A stretch of 64,000 nucleotides of DNA from an uncultured Clostridia bacterium (GCA_947570215.1 CANOTO010000003.1:62001-126000), one strand, 5' to 3'; numbered from the stretch's first letter, positions 20,601 through 30,800 are shown. The notes: generated by a model from the letters alone, not told the origin. Program-made: numbers and translations.

Positions 20601-23600
20601 GGCAATCGCTGAACGCGCCTTCGCCGCTGCGGCGCATATCCGCAAGATTTGCAGACGACAACGATTTACATTCGGCAAAAGCGAATTTGCCTATGAAATT
20701 GACGTTGTCAAACAAAACGTTATCTAACAGCGAGCATTTGGCAAAAGCGTAATCGCTTACGGTTTTGACATTTTCGAAGTTGATAGTTTCGAGTTTTACG
20801 TCGTTATAAAAAGCGTACTCGTCGATTTTTTTGCAATCTTCGCCCAACACCACTTCAACAAGCTTTTCGCAATTGTAAAAGGCGTATTTACGTATTTCCT
20901 GCACTCCCTTGGGGATTATTACCTTGGTTACGGAGTTGTTGCCCAACGGTTCTTTCTTATCGTCAAGGTCGTATTTGTCGTCTACTTCCTTTTCGTTGTC
21001 GAGATTGTAGTGACAAAACGCAAAACTGCCGATATACATTATACCTTCGTCGTCGGGAATTTCCACAACGCCGCCCAAGCCCTTGTAAGCTACCAATTCG
21101 CGGTTTTCGATAACGAATTCGCTCTTGATATTGATAACGCATGACGCTTGCAAAATGGATTCCTTGCCGTCGACGACGATATTAAGAAATACGCGGGCTC
21201 TTCCTTCGGCTTTGCCTTCGACTACGCCCTTGTCGTCTACGGTTGCAACCGCAGGGTTGGACGAAGACCATCTGAGCAGGTATCTGCTTTGCGGCAAATT
21301 CCAAGGTTTTATTTCGTAATTCAACCGAATACTCTCGCCGGGATAAAAGTTTAGCGTGTAATTTCCGCCGAAGTAGTTGATTCCGCCGGTACGCCCTATT
21401 TCCGAGGTGTCGATATCGCCGTTATAGGCGTAAAGCGTTTCGTAAGAAGTAAAGGCTATTTCTTCCAACGAAACTTTGTCCTGCGATGACGACGCGCCGT
21501 CGTCTACACCCTTGACGTTAACCAATATTTCCTTTGCTTTCGTCCAAGTTTCGCCCTTAACGGAAATACGTATTCCCGTATTCTCCTGCAACGCTTCGAT
21601 TTTGCCGCCGTTTACAGCCACTACGGACGGGTTAGACGAAGTCCAAGTAAGATTTTGCAAATAATCGGTTACAATCTCGCGGGAAGCATCCTGCGTGTCG
21701 TACATAATCGTAGTAAGGTCGAAAGTCTGTCCCTTCATCAGTTCTATTGTAGGAGCAGCCGTGCCTTCCGTCTGATTATGGAAATTCAACGATTCGTTCT
21801 GCACTTCGGGGAAGGGCACGTAGCAAACGTTGGAATTCATAGCGTAGTCGTCTATATAGAAGCAAATGCCTTCCTTCAAATCGCTTTGTCTTATAGCGTC
21901 CAAATAATCGGTGATTTCCACGCTGATTTTGGTTTGCGTTCCGCGTTTTTCCTGATAGATAGGGATAGGATACTCCGACAGCGACGCAAAGGTCTTTTTC
22001 GTTTCGCCTTTATCGTTTACGTAGTCGTACAATACCACGGGACGCAAGCTCATGGCATAATGGTTGTCATACACCGTAAGGTCTACGTAATACCTGTTTT
22101 CTTCGAGCGTTTTGTCGTACTTCACGCGGAATTCGGAATCGACTATTATAGGAGCTTCGTAGTCGATATAAAAGCTGAACTGATACGTGTCGTTTATGTT
22201 GCGAACGCCGTCTTGCCAATATTTGTCGTCCGCGTCGGAGTCCGCCGTTTTGCCGAAGTCCAGCTTAGCGGTCATCGTCACTTGATAATGCGTGTTATTG
22301 TCGCCGAACACTTCGCCCGTCTTGGTGTTAGCCATATCAAGGTTGATATCGCATACGTACGGGTACTGAACACCGGCGTTATGCGCCTTGTAGCAGTTGT
22401 ATTCCGTCTTTTCCCATACCGTCTTGCCTGTTACCGTGTCAACGATTTGGATATTAAGTTCTTTCGCGCCGCGGAGAAGCCCCGTGAATACCGCATAAAT
22501 ACCGCTGATACAATCCTTGTAGTAAGATACCGCGGCGTGCTCCGCCGTTGCGGGTATCGGAGTATAATCGTCCGACATCGCGTAGACGTAGCTGCCAAGT
22601 GGGATTATATAGTCGTAGTAGTACTTACCGAGCGGCGTCGTAGCGTAGTAGTCCGCCTTGATCTTGTCCTTGTCGTCGATTGCACCGTCGTGCGCTTCCG
22701 TTTCCACAACGTAATAGTCTTCGTCGAATATGGGAGCGTCCGTCCAATTACCGTAAAACGCAAGGAAAGGCGCGTTGAGATCTACGCCGTTCTTGTCAAG
22801 ACTGTCAAGAGTAAGGAAGCCTTCGACGTACATACCGTTTTCGAAGTATTGGTTAAGGTAAGTTTTGTCGCGCGTAGACAGCGTAAGCACTGCCGTTATT
22901 TGCGCGGTTTGTCCCGCTTCCACGGTTATTACGCCGTTATTTATTTTGCCGTTAACAGCCGAATACGCCGTCGAACCGCCGAGCATATAAGCGCGTTCCG
23001 CCACGTAATCCGTATCGGAGCTGGACAGCGTTTCCGTCATCGCGTACATACCGAGCTTATAGCTTACAGCAGACGACGACAAGTTGCGCAGACTTATAGT
23101 CATTGTGTACTTGCCTGTACGAGCAGGGTCGTCGCCGAGCTCAAGCTTGGTCTTGCCCTTTCCTTCCACAAACAAATACGCATTAGTAGTAGTCGCCTTC
23201 AAAATGTCGGCTATTCCCGCGCCCTGCTTACGCGGCGAATAGGGGTTGCCCGCCTTGTCCATGGCGATAGTCGCCGTAGACATACACAGCTGATTGACCA
23301 AATCGCGTACCTGACACGAGTTGAAATTGGGGAAGTTTTCCTTGACGTATTGACGGATAAGAATGGTAATACCGCACATATTGGGGCAAGCCATACTGGT
23401 ACCGCTAAGCTTGTCATAACCGCCGCCGGGGATAGCGGACAAAATGTTGCCGCCATGAGCGGTAATTTCCGGTTTTAACGTAAGGTCGGGATTGGGGCCC
23501 CAACTGGAAAAGTCGCTCATAAAAGGACCCGCTTGATTTTCGTATACGAACTCCAATGTTCCGCGCCCTTCGTTTTCCTTGCCGGCGTTGACGTTAGCGA

Positions 23601-25266
23601 GAACGTCGCCGTCGTCCTTACCGATAGATACTACCGGAATCTTGACGTCGTTACCTACCGTCATTACGATATCGCCGAATACGTTGTTGTAAATAATTAC
23701 GGCCGCCGCACCGCTTTCCGCGGCGTAACGCACCTTGTCTTCGAAGGAAATGTCTCCGCGCTTGACAAGAGCTATCTTGCCCGTCATATCCAAGCCCAAA
23801 TAGTTAGAGAAATGTCCGTAACCGGGGACGGCAACGTAATCGAACGTTTTGGGGTTGCCGGGCGTTATACCCAACATCTCGAAGAAATTGTATTCCTTTG
23901 CCGCTTGGTTGAAGGATTCCAAGAAGAACACTTCGCGCGAGCCGTTGGCAAGCATGTACTTATCTTTATTGCCATTGATGGAAGCTACCGACATAGACGC
24001 GCTGTACGTAGACGGAGCGCCTACCGTTGCCGAGTCGGGATTGCGCGTTTTGTTGGTGTTGCCGAATTCGCTGCCGTACGCACTGCTGTAATCGTTGGAA
24101 GCTGCAACTACCAAGGAAATTCCCGCATCTTCTATACTGTCGTAAATTTCGTTCTTTCTCTGCTCGTCTACTTCGCGAGTAAAGCCGCAGGAAGTACCGA
24201 GGCTCATATTTATGGCGTCGACGCCGAGCGTTACGCAGTCTTCGAGAGCCGCCAAAATGTCGCCGTCGTCCGCGCCTTCTTTATAATCGGAGAAAACCTT
24301 CATTATAGCCAATTGCGTATCCAACGCAACGCCTGTAATGGTGTCGTCCTTGCCGCCTATAATGCCCGCAACGTGCGTGCCGTGTTCGCTGCCGAAGGGC
24401 ATTACGTCGGGATCCTTATCCGCGTAGTCGTAGCCCCAAGCAATCTTATCCTTGGTTACGTTGCCGTAGTACACTTCGCGCGGCTCGAGCGTATTGTCGT
24501 AACCGTAGGCAAGCGTATTGGGAAGCAATTCCGCAATCTTGTTGCGGTCGTACAAGGGCTGCTGCACTTGATGAGTAGTAAACGCCGTATGCGTGTAGTC
24601 GCAGCCAGTGTCGAGAATTGCCACTATCGTGCCTTTGCCCGTGTAGGAAACGTCGCTGCTGTTAAAAATACCCGTATCGTATACGTTTACCGCGTTTTCC
24701 GTAGCGACGGACGGCTTGTAAGTATTGGACAGAATTATGCGAGCAACCCCGTCGTAATTTGCAATTTCAGCAATATTGGCAAAAGTCGTGGATACGTATA
24801 TTCCGTCGAGTATAGTCGAATATCCGTACTTAACTTCCGAAACGAGTCCCGCGCGTACAAGCTTGCTTGCAACACGGTCCTGACGGGCGCGCATATCCGA
24901 ACTCAGCTTTTTAGCCTTGGAACCTGCCAAAAATTCCGACAGCGTCTGCTTGGCGGAGTAGCCTTGATTGTATTGTTTGACGAGAGAATCTTCGGAAAAA
25001 GTGATTATTGCATTGACTTTGCCCGAAAGGCTGTAATCGGAAATATTTTTAACTAAATCTTTATTCAACGACTTGATAAAATCGTTCTTCAAGTCGGCAA
25101 TTACTTGCTGCTTATCGAACAAACCGGAGGACGAAGTCGAGCCTGCGGACAGAGAGCCGCCTGTCAGTTGAGCGGGCATAGCAAAAGCCGCCGTGGTAAA
25201 GCTCGAAATCATTATCGCGCATAAAACAAATATAAAAATTGAATGGCTAATCTTTCTTTTTTTCAT
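17599..25266 (-). CDS. Giant surface subtilase with PA domain and BspA-like LRR array (2555 aa)
   Basis: A secreted S8-family serine protease. Its signal peptide (1-29, ends AFA) is followed by an inhibitor-like prodomain and the catalytic domain with Asp219 (ILDTG), His295 (EHGTHVAG), oxyanion Asn391 (AASND) and Ser624 (GTSMACP). A PA domain (about 485-560) is inserted in the catalytic domain, as in lactocepin and C5a-peptidase type enzymes. Beta domains (about 690-1250) and a Big2-like region (about 1250-1380) follow. Residues about 1385-2290 are a long BspA-type LRR_5 array (repeats with I-G-x-x-A-F-x-x-C). A helical segment and one C-terminal TM helix with a basic end (K-R-L-L-G-G-N-K) anchor it; no LPxTG is seen. 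It is the first gene of the Opp operon. It probably cuts proteins at the cell surface, with the LRRs choosing the target; the substrate is unknown. Confidence 0.93.
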   Translation of the reverse strand: MKKRKISHSIFIFVLCAIMISSFTTAAFAMPAQLTGGSLSAGSTSSSGLFDKQQVIADLKNDFIKSLNKDLVKNISDYSLSGKVNAIITFSEDSLVKQYNQGYSAKQTLSEFLAGSKAKKLSSDMRARQDRVASKLVRAGLVSEVKYGYSTILDGIYVSTTFANIAEIANYDGVARIILSNTYKPSVATENAVNVYDTGIFNSSDVSYTGKGTIVAILDTGCDYTHTAFTTHQVQQPLYDRNKIAELLPNTLAYGYDNTLEPREVYYGNVTKDKIAWGYDYADKDPDVMPFGSEHGTHVAGIIGGKDDTITGVALDTQLAIMKVFSDYKEGADDGDILAALEDCVTLGVDAINMSLGTSCGFTREVDEQRKNEIYDSIEDAGISLVVAASNDYSSAYGSEFGNTNKTRNPDSATVGAPSTYSASMSVASINGNKDKYMLANGSREVFFLESFNQAAKEYNFFEMLGITPGNPKTFDYVAVPGYGHFSNYLGLDMTGKIALVKRGDISFEDKVRYAAESGAAAVIIYNNVFGDIVMTVGNDVKIPVVSIGKDDGDVLANVNAGKENEGRGTLEFVYENQAGPFMSDFSSWGPNPDLTLKPEITAHGGNILSAIPGGGYDKLSGTSMACPNMCGITILIRQYVKENFPNFNSCQVRDLVNQLCMSTATIAMDKAGNPYSPRKQGAGIADILKATTTNAYLFVEGKGKTKLELGDDPARTGKYTMTISLRNLSSSAVSYKLGMYAMTETLSSSDTDYVAERAYMLGGSTAYSAVNGKINNGVITVEAGQTAQITAVLTLSTRDKTYLNQYFENGMYVEGFLTLDSLDKNGVDLNAPFLAFYGNWTDAPIFDEDYYVVETEAHDGAIDDKDKIKADYYATTPLGKYYYDYIIPLGSYVYAMSDDYTPIPATAEHAAVSYYKDCISGIYAVFTGLLRGAKELNIQIVDTVTGKTVWEKTEYNCYKAHNAGVQYPYVCDINLDMANTKTGEVFGDNNTHYQVTMTAKLDFGKTADSDADDKYWQDGVRNINDTYQFSFYIDYEAPIIVDSEFRVKYDKTLEENRYYVDLTVYDNHYAMSLRPVVLYDYVNDKGETKKTFASLSEYPIPIYQEKRGTQTKISVEITDYLDAIRQSDLKEGICFYIDDYAMNSNVCYVPFPEVQNESLNFHNQTEGTAAPTIELMKGQTFDLTTIMYDTQDASREIVTDYLQNLTWTSSNPSVVAVNGGKIEALQENTGIRISVKGETWTKAKEILVNVKGVDDGASSSQDKVSLEEIAFTSYETLYAYNGDIDTSEIGRTGGINYFGGNYTLNFYPGESIRLNYEIKPWNLPQSRYLLRWSSSNPAVATVDDKGVVEGKAEGRARVFLNIVVDGKESILQASCVINIKSEFVIENRELVAYKGLGGVVEIPDDEGIMYIGSFAFCHYNLDNEKEVDDKYDLDDKKEPLGNNSVTKVIIPKGVQEIRKYAFYNCEKLVEVVLGEDCKKIDEYAFYNDVKLETINFENVKTVSDYAFAKCSLLDNVLFDNVNFIGKFAFAECKSLSSANLADMRRSGEGAFSDCPRLRTVILGERANISAGAFKNSAVVEIVLFCATIPDEAFYNCTQLTTVTVAGDLTYLGISAFENCTKLSSFDFIGECEYIGDNAFYNCATLAAITLPNGTVSFGDNVFGRCSRLRTLTLNDSTSIDTVGALLFNGLDSSALTIKVSEFNDSYVVSSGVLFSKDGTKLIWALPRNTFNNGTYTLPAKVREICDGAFSANKNLVTLDASASALKRIGNSAFAYCNNLATVRLPANELSIGDRAFAEAVNLSVIDLSNAKYIGDFAFYNTAVTSLRFAKNVNIGFRAFSAGNSTVTGGQYVSRLTNIYLDDGATLGDYAFADSALIAVAMPENGGVTVGAFAFFRCTKLETIDLTKAAALGDYAFARCSALKSVDLGNLTEVPEGCFSGCAALERVTADNVVTVGDDAFSQYETQNNLGMTFVYEGPIITEITLPLAKNIGKYAFYGCMKLVTANIPNATYIGEGAFQFCEKMSSVVLSSNLTVINNGVFYGCEALDLATIDFSNIKSVGIMAFMATKAVATLNLDSMEVIGSQAFGEAERRYSSQDGAFEYIPSQNPVLKVVNAPKLIKLSDNAFYGNGALTTVNAPLLQEIGDMVFTNTAIEEFEVTDSLAKVSYGAFYNAEKFRAFYVMQGGVKNTTATLANAMLDGGALYLATDFGYSLVCYPMDKADKEYVIPEGVIRIEFTAATGNKHLQKVTMPSTMKNIGNLAFYDCTALTEVRFKSYFAPVLEGTLSGNLDMLPSDVMAGRFPNFNKLYKYDYYYYMQCKALKEAQENGESYNPPFGVPYPLSYSNFVGLVTSQAASNLTYVIPDNSEGYDSALYNAYFKKSQESTGKTAGKYATEFIDAVNRLPSAVDRFDKTLIDNATTAYNALIKRQDELKYVDQAMIDAYLKLFSQYSVDVTINSINKLVGIDATERSYKLIAEAVNNYNALSAEDKQLITNFATLQQAINVYNQAANAGNVQHVETNNVWSAVAMSVANVTALVAIAVVFIKRLLGGNK

Positions 25267-25375
25267 TTCCTTGCTTCCCTAAATAATGAGTAAATACCAC
25301 AACGTTTTTACCCCGAAAACTTGCGAAATTTAGCATCGAGAATATTAAACGCCATTTTACCATTATACTGATACA
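25267..25375. other. Intergenic: 5' leader of the subtilase gene
   Basis: No gene is seen. This is the probable untranslated leader of the subtilase transcript, with an AGGGAAGCAAGGAA ribosome binding region directly before the start codon. The adjoining stretch from 25421 to 25585 also lacks a gene. Confidence 0.5.
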
Positions 25376-25420
25376 ATTTTAATACATTTTGTCAAAAATG
25401 TAAAGCGAATACCCCCCCCC
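25376..25420 (-). promoter_or_regulatory. Promoter of the subtilase operon with upstream G9 tract
   Basis: On the minus strand TTTACA (25399-25404) and TAAAAT (25376-25381) are separated by 17 bases. A run of nine G residues (25412-25420) ends seven bases upstream of the -35 box, where a length change could alter promoter strength. An alternative TTGACA (25390-25395) and TATAAT (25362-25367) pair is 22 bases apart and less likely. The start codon is about 110 bases downstream. Confidence 0.5.
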
Positions 25421-25585
25421 ATTCCCTTTCAGCTTAATAAAAACCGCCAACTTTACGCCGTATTGCCCGCTTACGCGCCGCTAACGTTAATTTTGCTATA
25501 CTGTTATTACAAAATGCAAAAGCTACGCGTAAAAACGCAAAACCGCGCAAAAGTTAACCACTGCAACATTACAAGTCAAAAGATA

Positions 25586-25620
25586 AAAAGAAGCTCGGGT
25601 TGCCCCGAGCTTGATTTTTT
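25586..25620 (-). terminator. Intrinsic terminator after the two InlB-repeat lipoproteins (bidirectional)
   Basis: A nine-base-pair GC-rich stem (25591-25599 with 25604-25612) with loop TTGC has T-rich flanks on both strands: CTTTTT on the minus strand and GATTTTTT on the plus strand. It lies 23 bases past the stop at 25635 and separates that operon from the subtilase operon. Confidence 0.85.
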
Positions 25621-25634
25621 GTTTGTACCGTTAA

Positions 25635-27833
25635 TTACGCGGTAATTTCCGTCCAAGTAATTCCTTCGGAAAATACGCCGGAACCATTTGCCGTTTCTAC
25701 TTGTATTGTAACCGTACGAGCATTATTGCTATCTAATCCAAATGTAAATTTAACTGTTAGCCCGCTTAATTTTGTTGCAATAGTAGCATTGCTCATTTCT
25801 TTGTCTGCCAAAGTATTTTCATATGACTCGTCTTTCATTTGAGATGTGTTACTACTATTCGTACCATAATAACGTTTTACAATAAACCCCTTGGTATAAC
25901 CATCACTCCAATAAAAATCTATTTTGAAAATTGACATTGTGCTTATCTGAATAAAATCATTACCAGCATTTTCTAAAGAAGTATACCCATAAGATACTGG
26001 GGTGCTTGATGATGAGCCAGCGAAGTCAATCAACTTGCTATGAGAAGGAGTAACAGGGTCGCCGCCGGTAGAGTCTTTCCATGCGGAAACAAGCGTTACG
26101 TTACCGTTAACGGTATATTTGCCCGTAAGAACGGTTTCCGCTCCGCCTTTTACCGTCCAACCGGCAAACGTCTTGTCGCCGTTTGTCAAGCCTGTTCCGT
26201 CGGGAAGAGTTATTTGCTCGCCCTTGAATACCGTTTGCGACTCGGGAGCAGTACCGTCAACGCCGGTTCCCAGTTCGAAAGTAACGGTTGCTTCTTCGCC
26301 GAATACGTACGTCGTGCCGTCTATCGTAATGCGGGCTTTAAGTCCCAAATCCATCTTATTGGTATCAATTGCCAACGTATAAACTTGTCCGCCAATTGAC
26401 AATTTCAAAGACGTATAGCTCAGTAATTCGTAAGTACCGGCAGTTTCACCAAGCATTGCTCCGCCCTTACCGTTAAAGGACAACTTGGTAGTACCGTCGT
26501 TTGCAGTAGCCTGATAAGCTTGCATACCGTCAAGTATAACATAAGTTTTGCTCGTTTCGTTTACTTCGATAGTCAAAATATAATAGCCCGTATCAATTGC
26601 TACTATCTTGCCGTTAATGGTACATTCATAAGTATATCCGTCCTTAATTACCGTACCATCGTCTAACAATAAAATTTTTCCTTCTGCTCCTGAAAATTCC
26701 TTTGAGAATACGGGTTTAACCGTTGTATTTGCATTAACGTCTATTTGTGTTGCAGGAGCGCGAAGAACACCGTATGTGCTTACTTGCCACTTGTAGAACG
26801 TCCAACCTTCCTTAACAAACGTGTCCGCCGAAGCAAGCGTAACCTTCGTTCCGCGCTGAACCGTTTGAACTTCGGGAGTTGTACCCGTTACTCCTTCCGG
26901 CTTGATATACGTTACTGTACGTTCGGCGTTAATGTTTTCAAATTCACCGTTTTCAAGCGGTCGGTCGTCGCTATTGCACAGATAGAGCATAGTCATATCT
27001 TGCTTGATAAGCGCGTAGTAAGCAATAGTTTCGATTTTGATTTCTATATACAACGCGTCCGAGCCGTAATTGTCGGGCTTATGTATCGACGTACTGCTAT
27101 TGTTAAAATACTTGCCGTCTACCCAATCGGTACTATCGGTAAGTTTGTAATACGCTTTTTTATTAGCAAAGTCTATCTTTAAGCCTACAACAGTTACGCT
27201 TGGAACGGACGGAATAGCAGACTGATCGTTGTTGACAGCAGGAAGCACGCATTCGCCCAAGAATTCTTCCAATACGGGAACTTTCTTCCACATAGCAGTC
27301 ATCGTTACCGCTTTTTCGGGCATAGTGAATTCCGCGCCTGCGGCGTACTTGGTTGTGCCATCGCTCCAACCGTCGAATTCGTAGCCGGTTTCCGCAGAAA
27401 ACAGCGTGGCGGCTTCAAGATTAAACTTGTCGCCCGCTTCCTTTTGAACAGCGGCAGGCGCCGTCCCCGTGCCGTGGTCGCCCGCAGCATACGTCAACGC
27501 GTACGTCGTGGGTTCAACCGGCTGTTCGGCTTTCCATTGCGCAACAAACGTAGTTTCGGCTGCGGTTACTTCAAACGTATCGCCCGCCTTGTACGTTTTG
27601 TCGCCCGTCTTCCAGCCGTCAAACGTGTGCCCCGTCTTGGTTAGGTTACACTGCGGCAGCGTTACGGTTGCGCCGATTGTAGTATCGATGGCTTGCGGGG
27701 CAGTTCCGCCCGTCGCGCCGTTGCCGTCGAACGTTATTTTGGCGGACGTATCCTTACACGCGGCCATTGCAGTCACAGCCAACGCCAGGACGGCAATCAA
27801 CGCCAATAACGTTATTCTTCTTGTCTTCTTCAT
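25635..27833 (-). CDS. InlB-repeat lipoprotein (732 aa)
   Basis: A lipoprotein signal peptide (lipobox MAAC, Cys26) is followed by four Listeria-Bacteroides repeats, at about 31-99, 108-182, 310-385 and 515-590. Each has the F-D-G-W or F-A-G-W core and a terminal (A/S)-(Q/M/A)-W. Between and after the repeats are beta-rich segments, and the last ~130 residues form a distinct Ser/Asn/Tyr-rich domain. The gene begins 44 bases after the 1383-residue lipoprotein gene on the same strand and ends just before a strong terminator, so the two form a short operon. The protein is expected on the outer membrane surface; InlB-type repeats are known in adhesins and carbohydrate- or host-binding proteins, but no ligand can be deduced here. 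Confidence 0.85.
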   Translation of the reverse strand: MKKTRRITLLALIAVLALAVTAMAACKDTSAKITFDGNGATGGTAPQAIDTTIGATVTLPQCNLTKTGHTFDGWKTGDKTYKAGDTFEVTAAETTFVAQWKAEQPVEPTTYALTYAAGDHGTGTAPAAVQKEAGDKFNLEAATLFSAETGYEFDGWSDGTTKYAAGAEFTMPEKAVTMTAMWKKVPVLEEFLGECVLPAVNNDQSAIPSVPSVTVVGLKIDFANKKAYYKLTDSTDWVDGKYFNNSSTSIHKPDNYGSDALYIEIKIETIAYYALIKQDMTMLYLCNSDDRPLENGEFENINAERTVTYIKPEGVTGTTPEVQTVQRGTKVTLASADTFVKEGWTFYKWQVSTYGVLRAPATQIDVNANTTVKPVFSKEFSGAEGKILLLDDGTVIKDGYTYECTINGKIVAIDTGYYILTIEVNETSKTYVILDGMQAYQATANDGTTKLSFNGKGGAMLGETAGTYELLSYTSLKLSIGGQVYTLAIDTNKMDLGLKARITIDGTTYVFGEEATVTFELGTGVDGTAPESQTVFKGEQITLPDGTGLTNGDKTFAGWTVKGGAETVLTGKYTVNGNVTLVSAWKDSTGGDPVTPSHSKLIDFAGSSSSTPVSYGYTSLENAGNDFIQISTMSIFKIDFYWSDGYTKGFIVKRYYGTNSSNTSQMKDESYENTLADKEMSNATIATKLSGLTVKFTFGLDSNNARTVTIQVETANGSGVFSEGITWTEITA

Positions 27834-27877
27834 ATTATTCTCCTTTATATCAAACGGCTAACCGTTAAATATCTTGT

Positions 27878-30800
27878 TTATGCCTGTTTTGTCAAAGTAA
27901 AGGTTTTGTTCGTCATATTAAGTGTGATAACGTACGTTCCGTTAAATTCGCACGGAGTGCCGTCTTCGTTATCGTCTCCTTGAACGGTTACAAGGTACGT
28001 TCCGTCGGGTTGTTCGGCAAAGGACGTTGTGGAGCAAGCTATGCTGCCGTTTGCCGTCTTGAAGGATATTACAATACCCGCAACGCTGCCGCTTGACGTT
28101 ACCGTTACCGCCGCCGTATCGCCGTCGGCGCTGCGATAACCTTCTACCGTGGCAGACTTGGTAACCGTATACGTAAACGAGTCGCCGGAAATCACCGCCG
28201 TTACCGCGTAGCGGTCGCTTAGCCATTGAACCGTCCAGGTGTAAATGCTATCGCTTTGCTTGGTAAGATACCAGCTCCAAGTTTCGCACTTCAATTCCAG
28301 ACCGTCGACGTTTTTCAATACGCCGTTTGCGGTAATGAACCTGTCGCCCAAGCGAACCGTAAGCGTAGAGCCGTCGGCTGCGGTATAAGTGTTCTCTACC
28401 GTAATAAACGTCTTTGTAACGCTGAACGTTCCGTCGTTGTACAATGTGGGAACGTATCTGTAGCCGTTCAAGTCGAAACGCATACGATAATTAACCACCT
28501 GTATCGTTACAGGCTGTCCGTTAAATTCCGCTTCGCCGCTGCCGTAGGTAATTTTCAGTGTTTGCTCACCGTTATCGAACAGCGCAGTGTAACCTTCGGA
28601 CACAAAGTAATATTTGTTATCCGCCAATTCCAAACCTACCCATTCGCCCTTGGCGTTACGCTCGGCGCGCTGCTCCACCACGGTTAACGTGTTGTTAAAG
28701 CTGTCGCGGTTGAACCATGTGACGTACAGGTAGTCGCCGTCGAATTTGTACAGTCCTACATAGCTGCCGTCGCCGAAATCCGCCCTGTCGTCAAGAACGA
28801 GAGTGTCGCCCATATTGGTCTTCGCGTACAAAGCGATAACGTCGCCGCCGTTCTTGACGCGCAAAGCCGTAGCGTACAGCGTCCACGTCAGGTTTTGTGT
28901 ATAGCCTACGCCTACTTCGAAAGACGGAACGTAGATACGCGGCTGCGTTTCGTTGAACACGTTGCCGCCCATATTGGGAGCGGTAACCGCCGATAACGTC
29001 AAGACAAAATCGTTAAAGGAAATTATGCTGCCGTTTTCGTCAAGATTAACCGAGCAGGACGCGAACGCCATAGAGCCGACAGACGTAATTTGCGAACCCG
29101 CCGTTACTTTAGAAAGGTTGAAGCAGCGGTTAAACGCGGAGCTGCCTATTGTTTGAACGTTGCCGAGGTCAAGCTCCGTCAAGCTAACGCATTGGTAAAA
29201 CGCTTCGTCGCCTATAGACACGGTATCGGCGTTGAAAATTATTTCCGCAAGATTTATACACCCGTAAAACGCACTGTTGCCTATTACCGACGCATTGTTC
29301 AGATTGACCTTTACAATGTATTCCAACCCGGCAAACACGCCGTCTGCAATCGCCGTTACGTCGTCGGGCAAAGTCAACGTTACGTCGGTCGGATTTTCGT
29401 CCTTGTTGTTGTATGATAACAACACGCCGTCCTTCACTTCGAATACCGGCTTGTTGTTCTGCTCCGCCACACTGGTTATATGGCTAACGTATTTAGTCCA
29501 AGTTTCCGCAGTACGATACGCTTCTTCACAGCCGTCGGGAACAAATATTTTGGCGTTTTGCTGCAACCAACGGAACGGATCGGGAGCCAATGCGGAGTTT
29601 TCGTCGTCCACCAATATCGGCGGCGTTATCGCATTGATATAGATGGTCGTAAGCACGCTCATATTTGTTGCGCTGCTTGAATTTTGGAACGCGTATTTAC
29701 CTATTTTCGCAACTGTGGACGGTAGCGTTAGCATAGTTATATTTTTGTCGTAAAATACTTTGTCGGCGATTTCGATTACGCCTTCGGGAATAACGATGAC
29801 GCTGGATTCGCCGATATATTCCGTCAAAACTCCGTTAGCGTCTATTACGAACTCTCCGAGTGCGCTATATAAGCCGTTGGCTTTGTCCAGCGACACCTGC
29901 ATTTTGCCGCCCACGTCGTCGGCGAACTCCAATACAACCGTATATCCGTCCGCGCCGTTAGGTACTACCGAGTAGTAAGCGTATCTGCCGTCGTCCGATT
30001 CGGAAGCTTTAAGCAAGCCCATACCGTAGCCGTCCAAATACAATTCGGGATACTTGGCCGTCGCGCTTTGCTTATACGAGCCCGCTTCGTCGCGTTTGAT
30101 TACGAATACGTAATGGTTATCGATTTCTGCCAAAATGAAGTAAAACGAATCGACGGAAGCGTCGCTCGGAGCAAATATATACTCCGGAGCCGCGTCGGTG
30201 TAGTTATCCGACGCGTAGTAAACGCCTTTGACAGAAGCGGTTTGATTGCCGTCGTTGTCAAGCGTTACCATCTCGCCCGCGCCGTAACCGTCCAAAACAA
30301 GTCCGTTATTTTGCAAATCGCGGTTATACAGCAATACGTAACTGCCGCGTTCCGTACCGCGCAACTTGAAATAGCCGTCGACGGTTATTTTGTCGCCGTC
30401 CGTTTCGATTTGCTGCTTATCGTGCATTAAGACGAAGTAGTCTTCGTAAATCTTGTCGGGTTCGCTCGGTAAATAGTACTGCATGTAGTATTCGCCGTCG
30501 CCGTCGGACGTATATTCGCAATAAAAATTAGCTATGCGGTCGCTGCCGTCGGCAAGCGGAATTGCGAAGACGCCCACGCCGTAGCCGTCCAAAGCAAGCG
30601 CATAGTAGGTGTAAACGCCCTGCCCGGTGTGGTCGAGATAATCGAAGTAAACGTACTTGCCTGTTTCTTCTTCGTTGCGGTAGATGAATTTGTTGTCTTT
30701 AAGTAATTTACCTTGAACCTTGTCCGCGTCTACCGTAACGTCGAAGTAAACGACGTTAGACTCGACTGTGACGAAGCCGATATACTCCGTTCCGCCCCTA

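Noticed and set aside
21655..23478. Open frame of about 600 codons on the plus strand opposite the subtilase gene
   Set aside because: It is an antisense shadow of a gene with clear catalytic motifs; its translation is Arg/Val/Phe-rich low-quality sequence with no domain, and no ribosome binding site precedes it.
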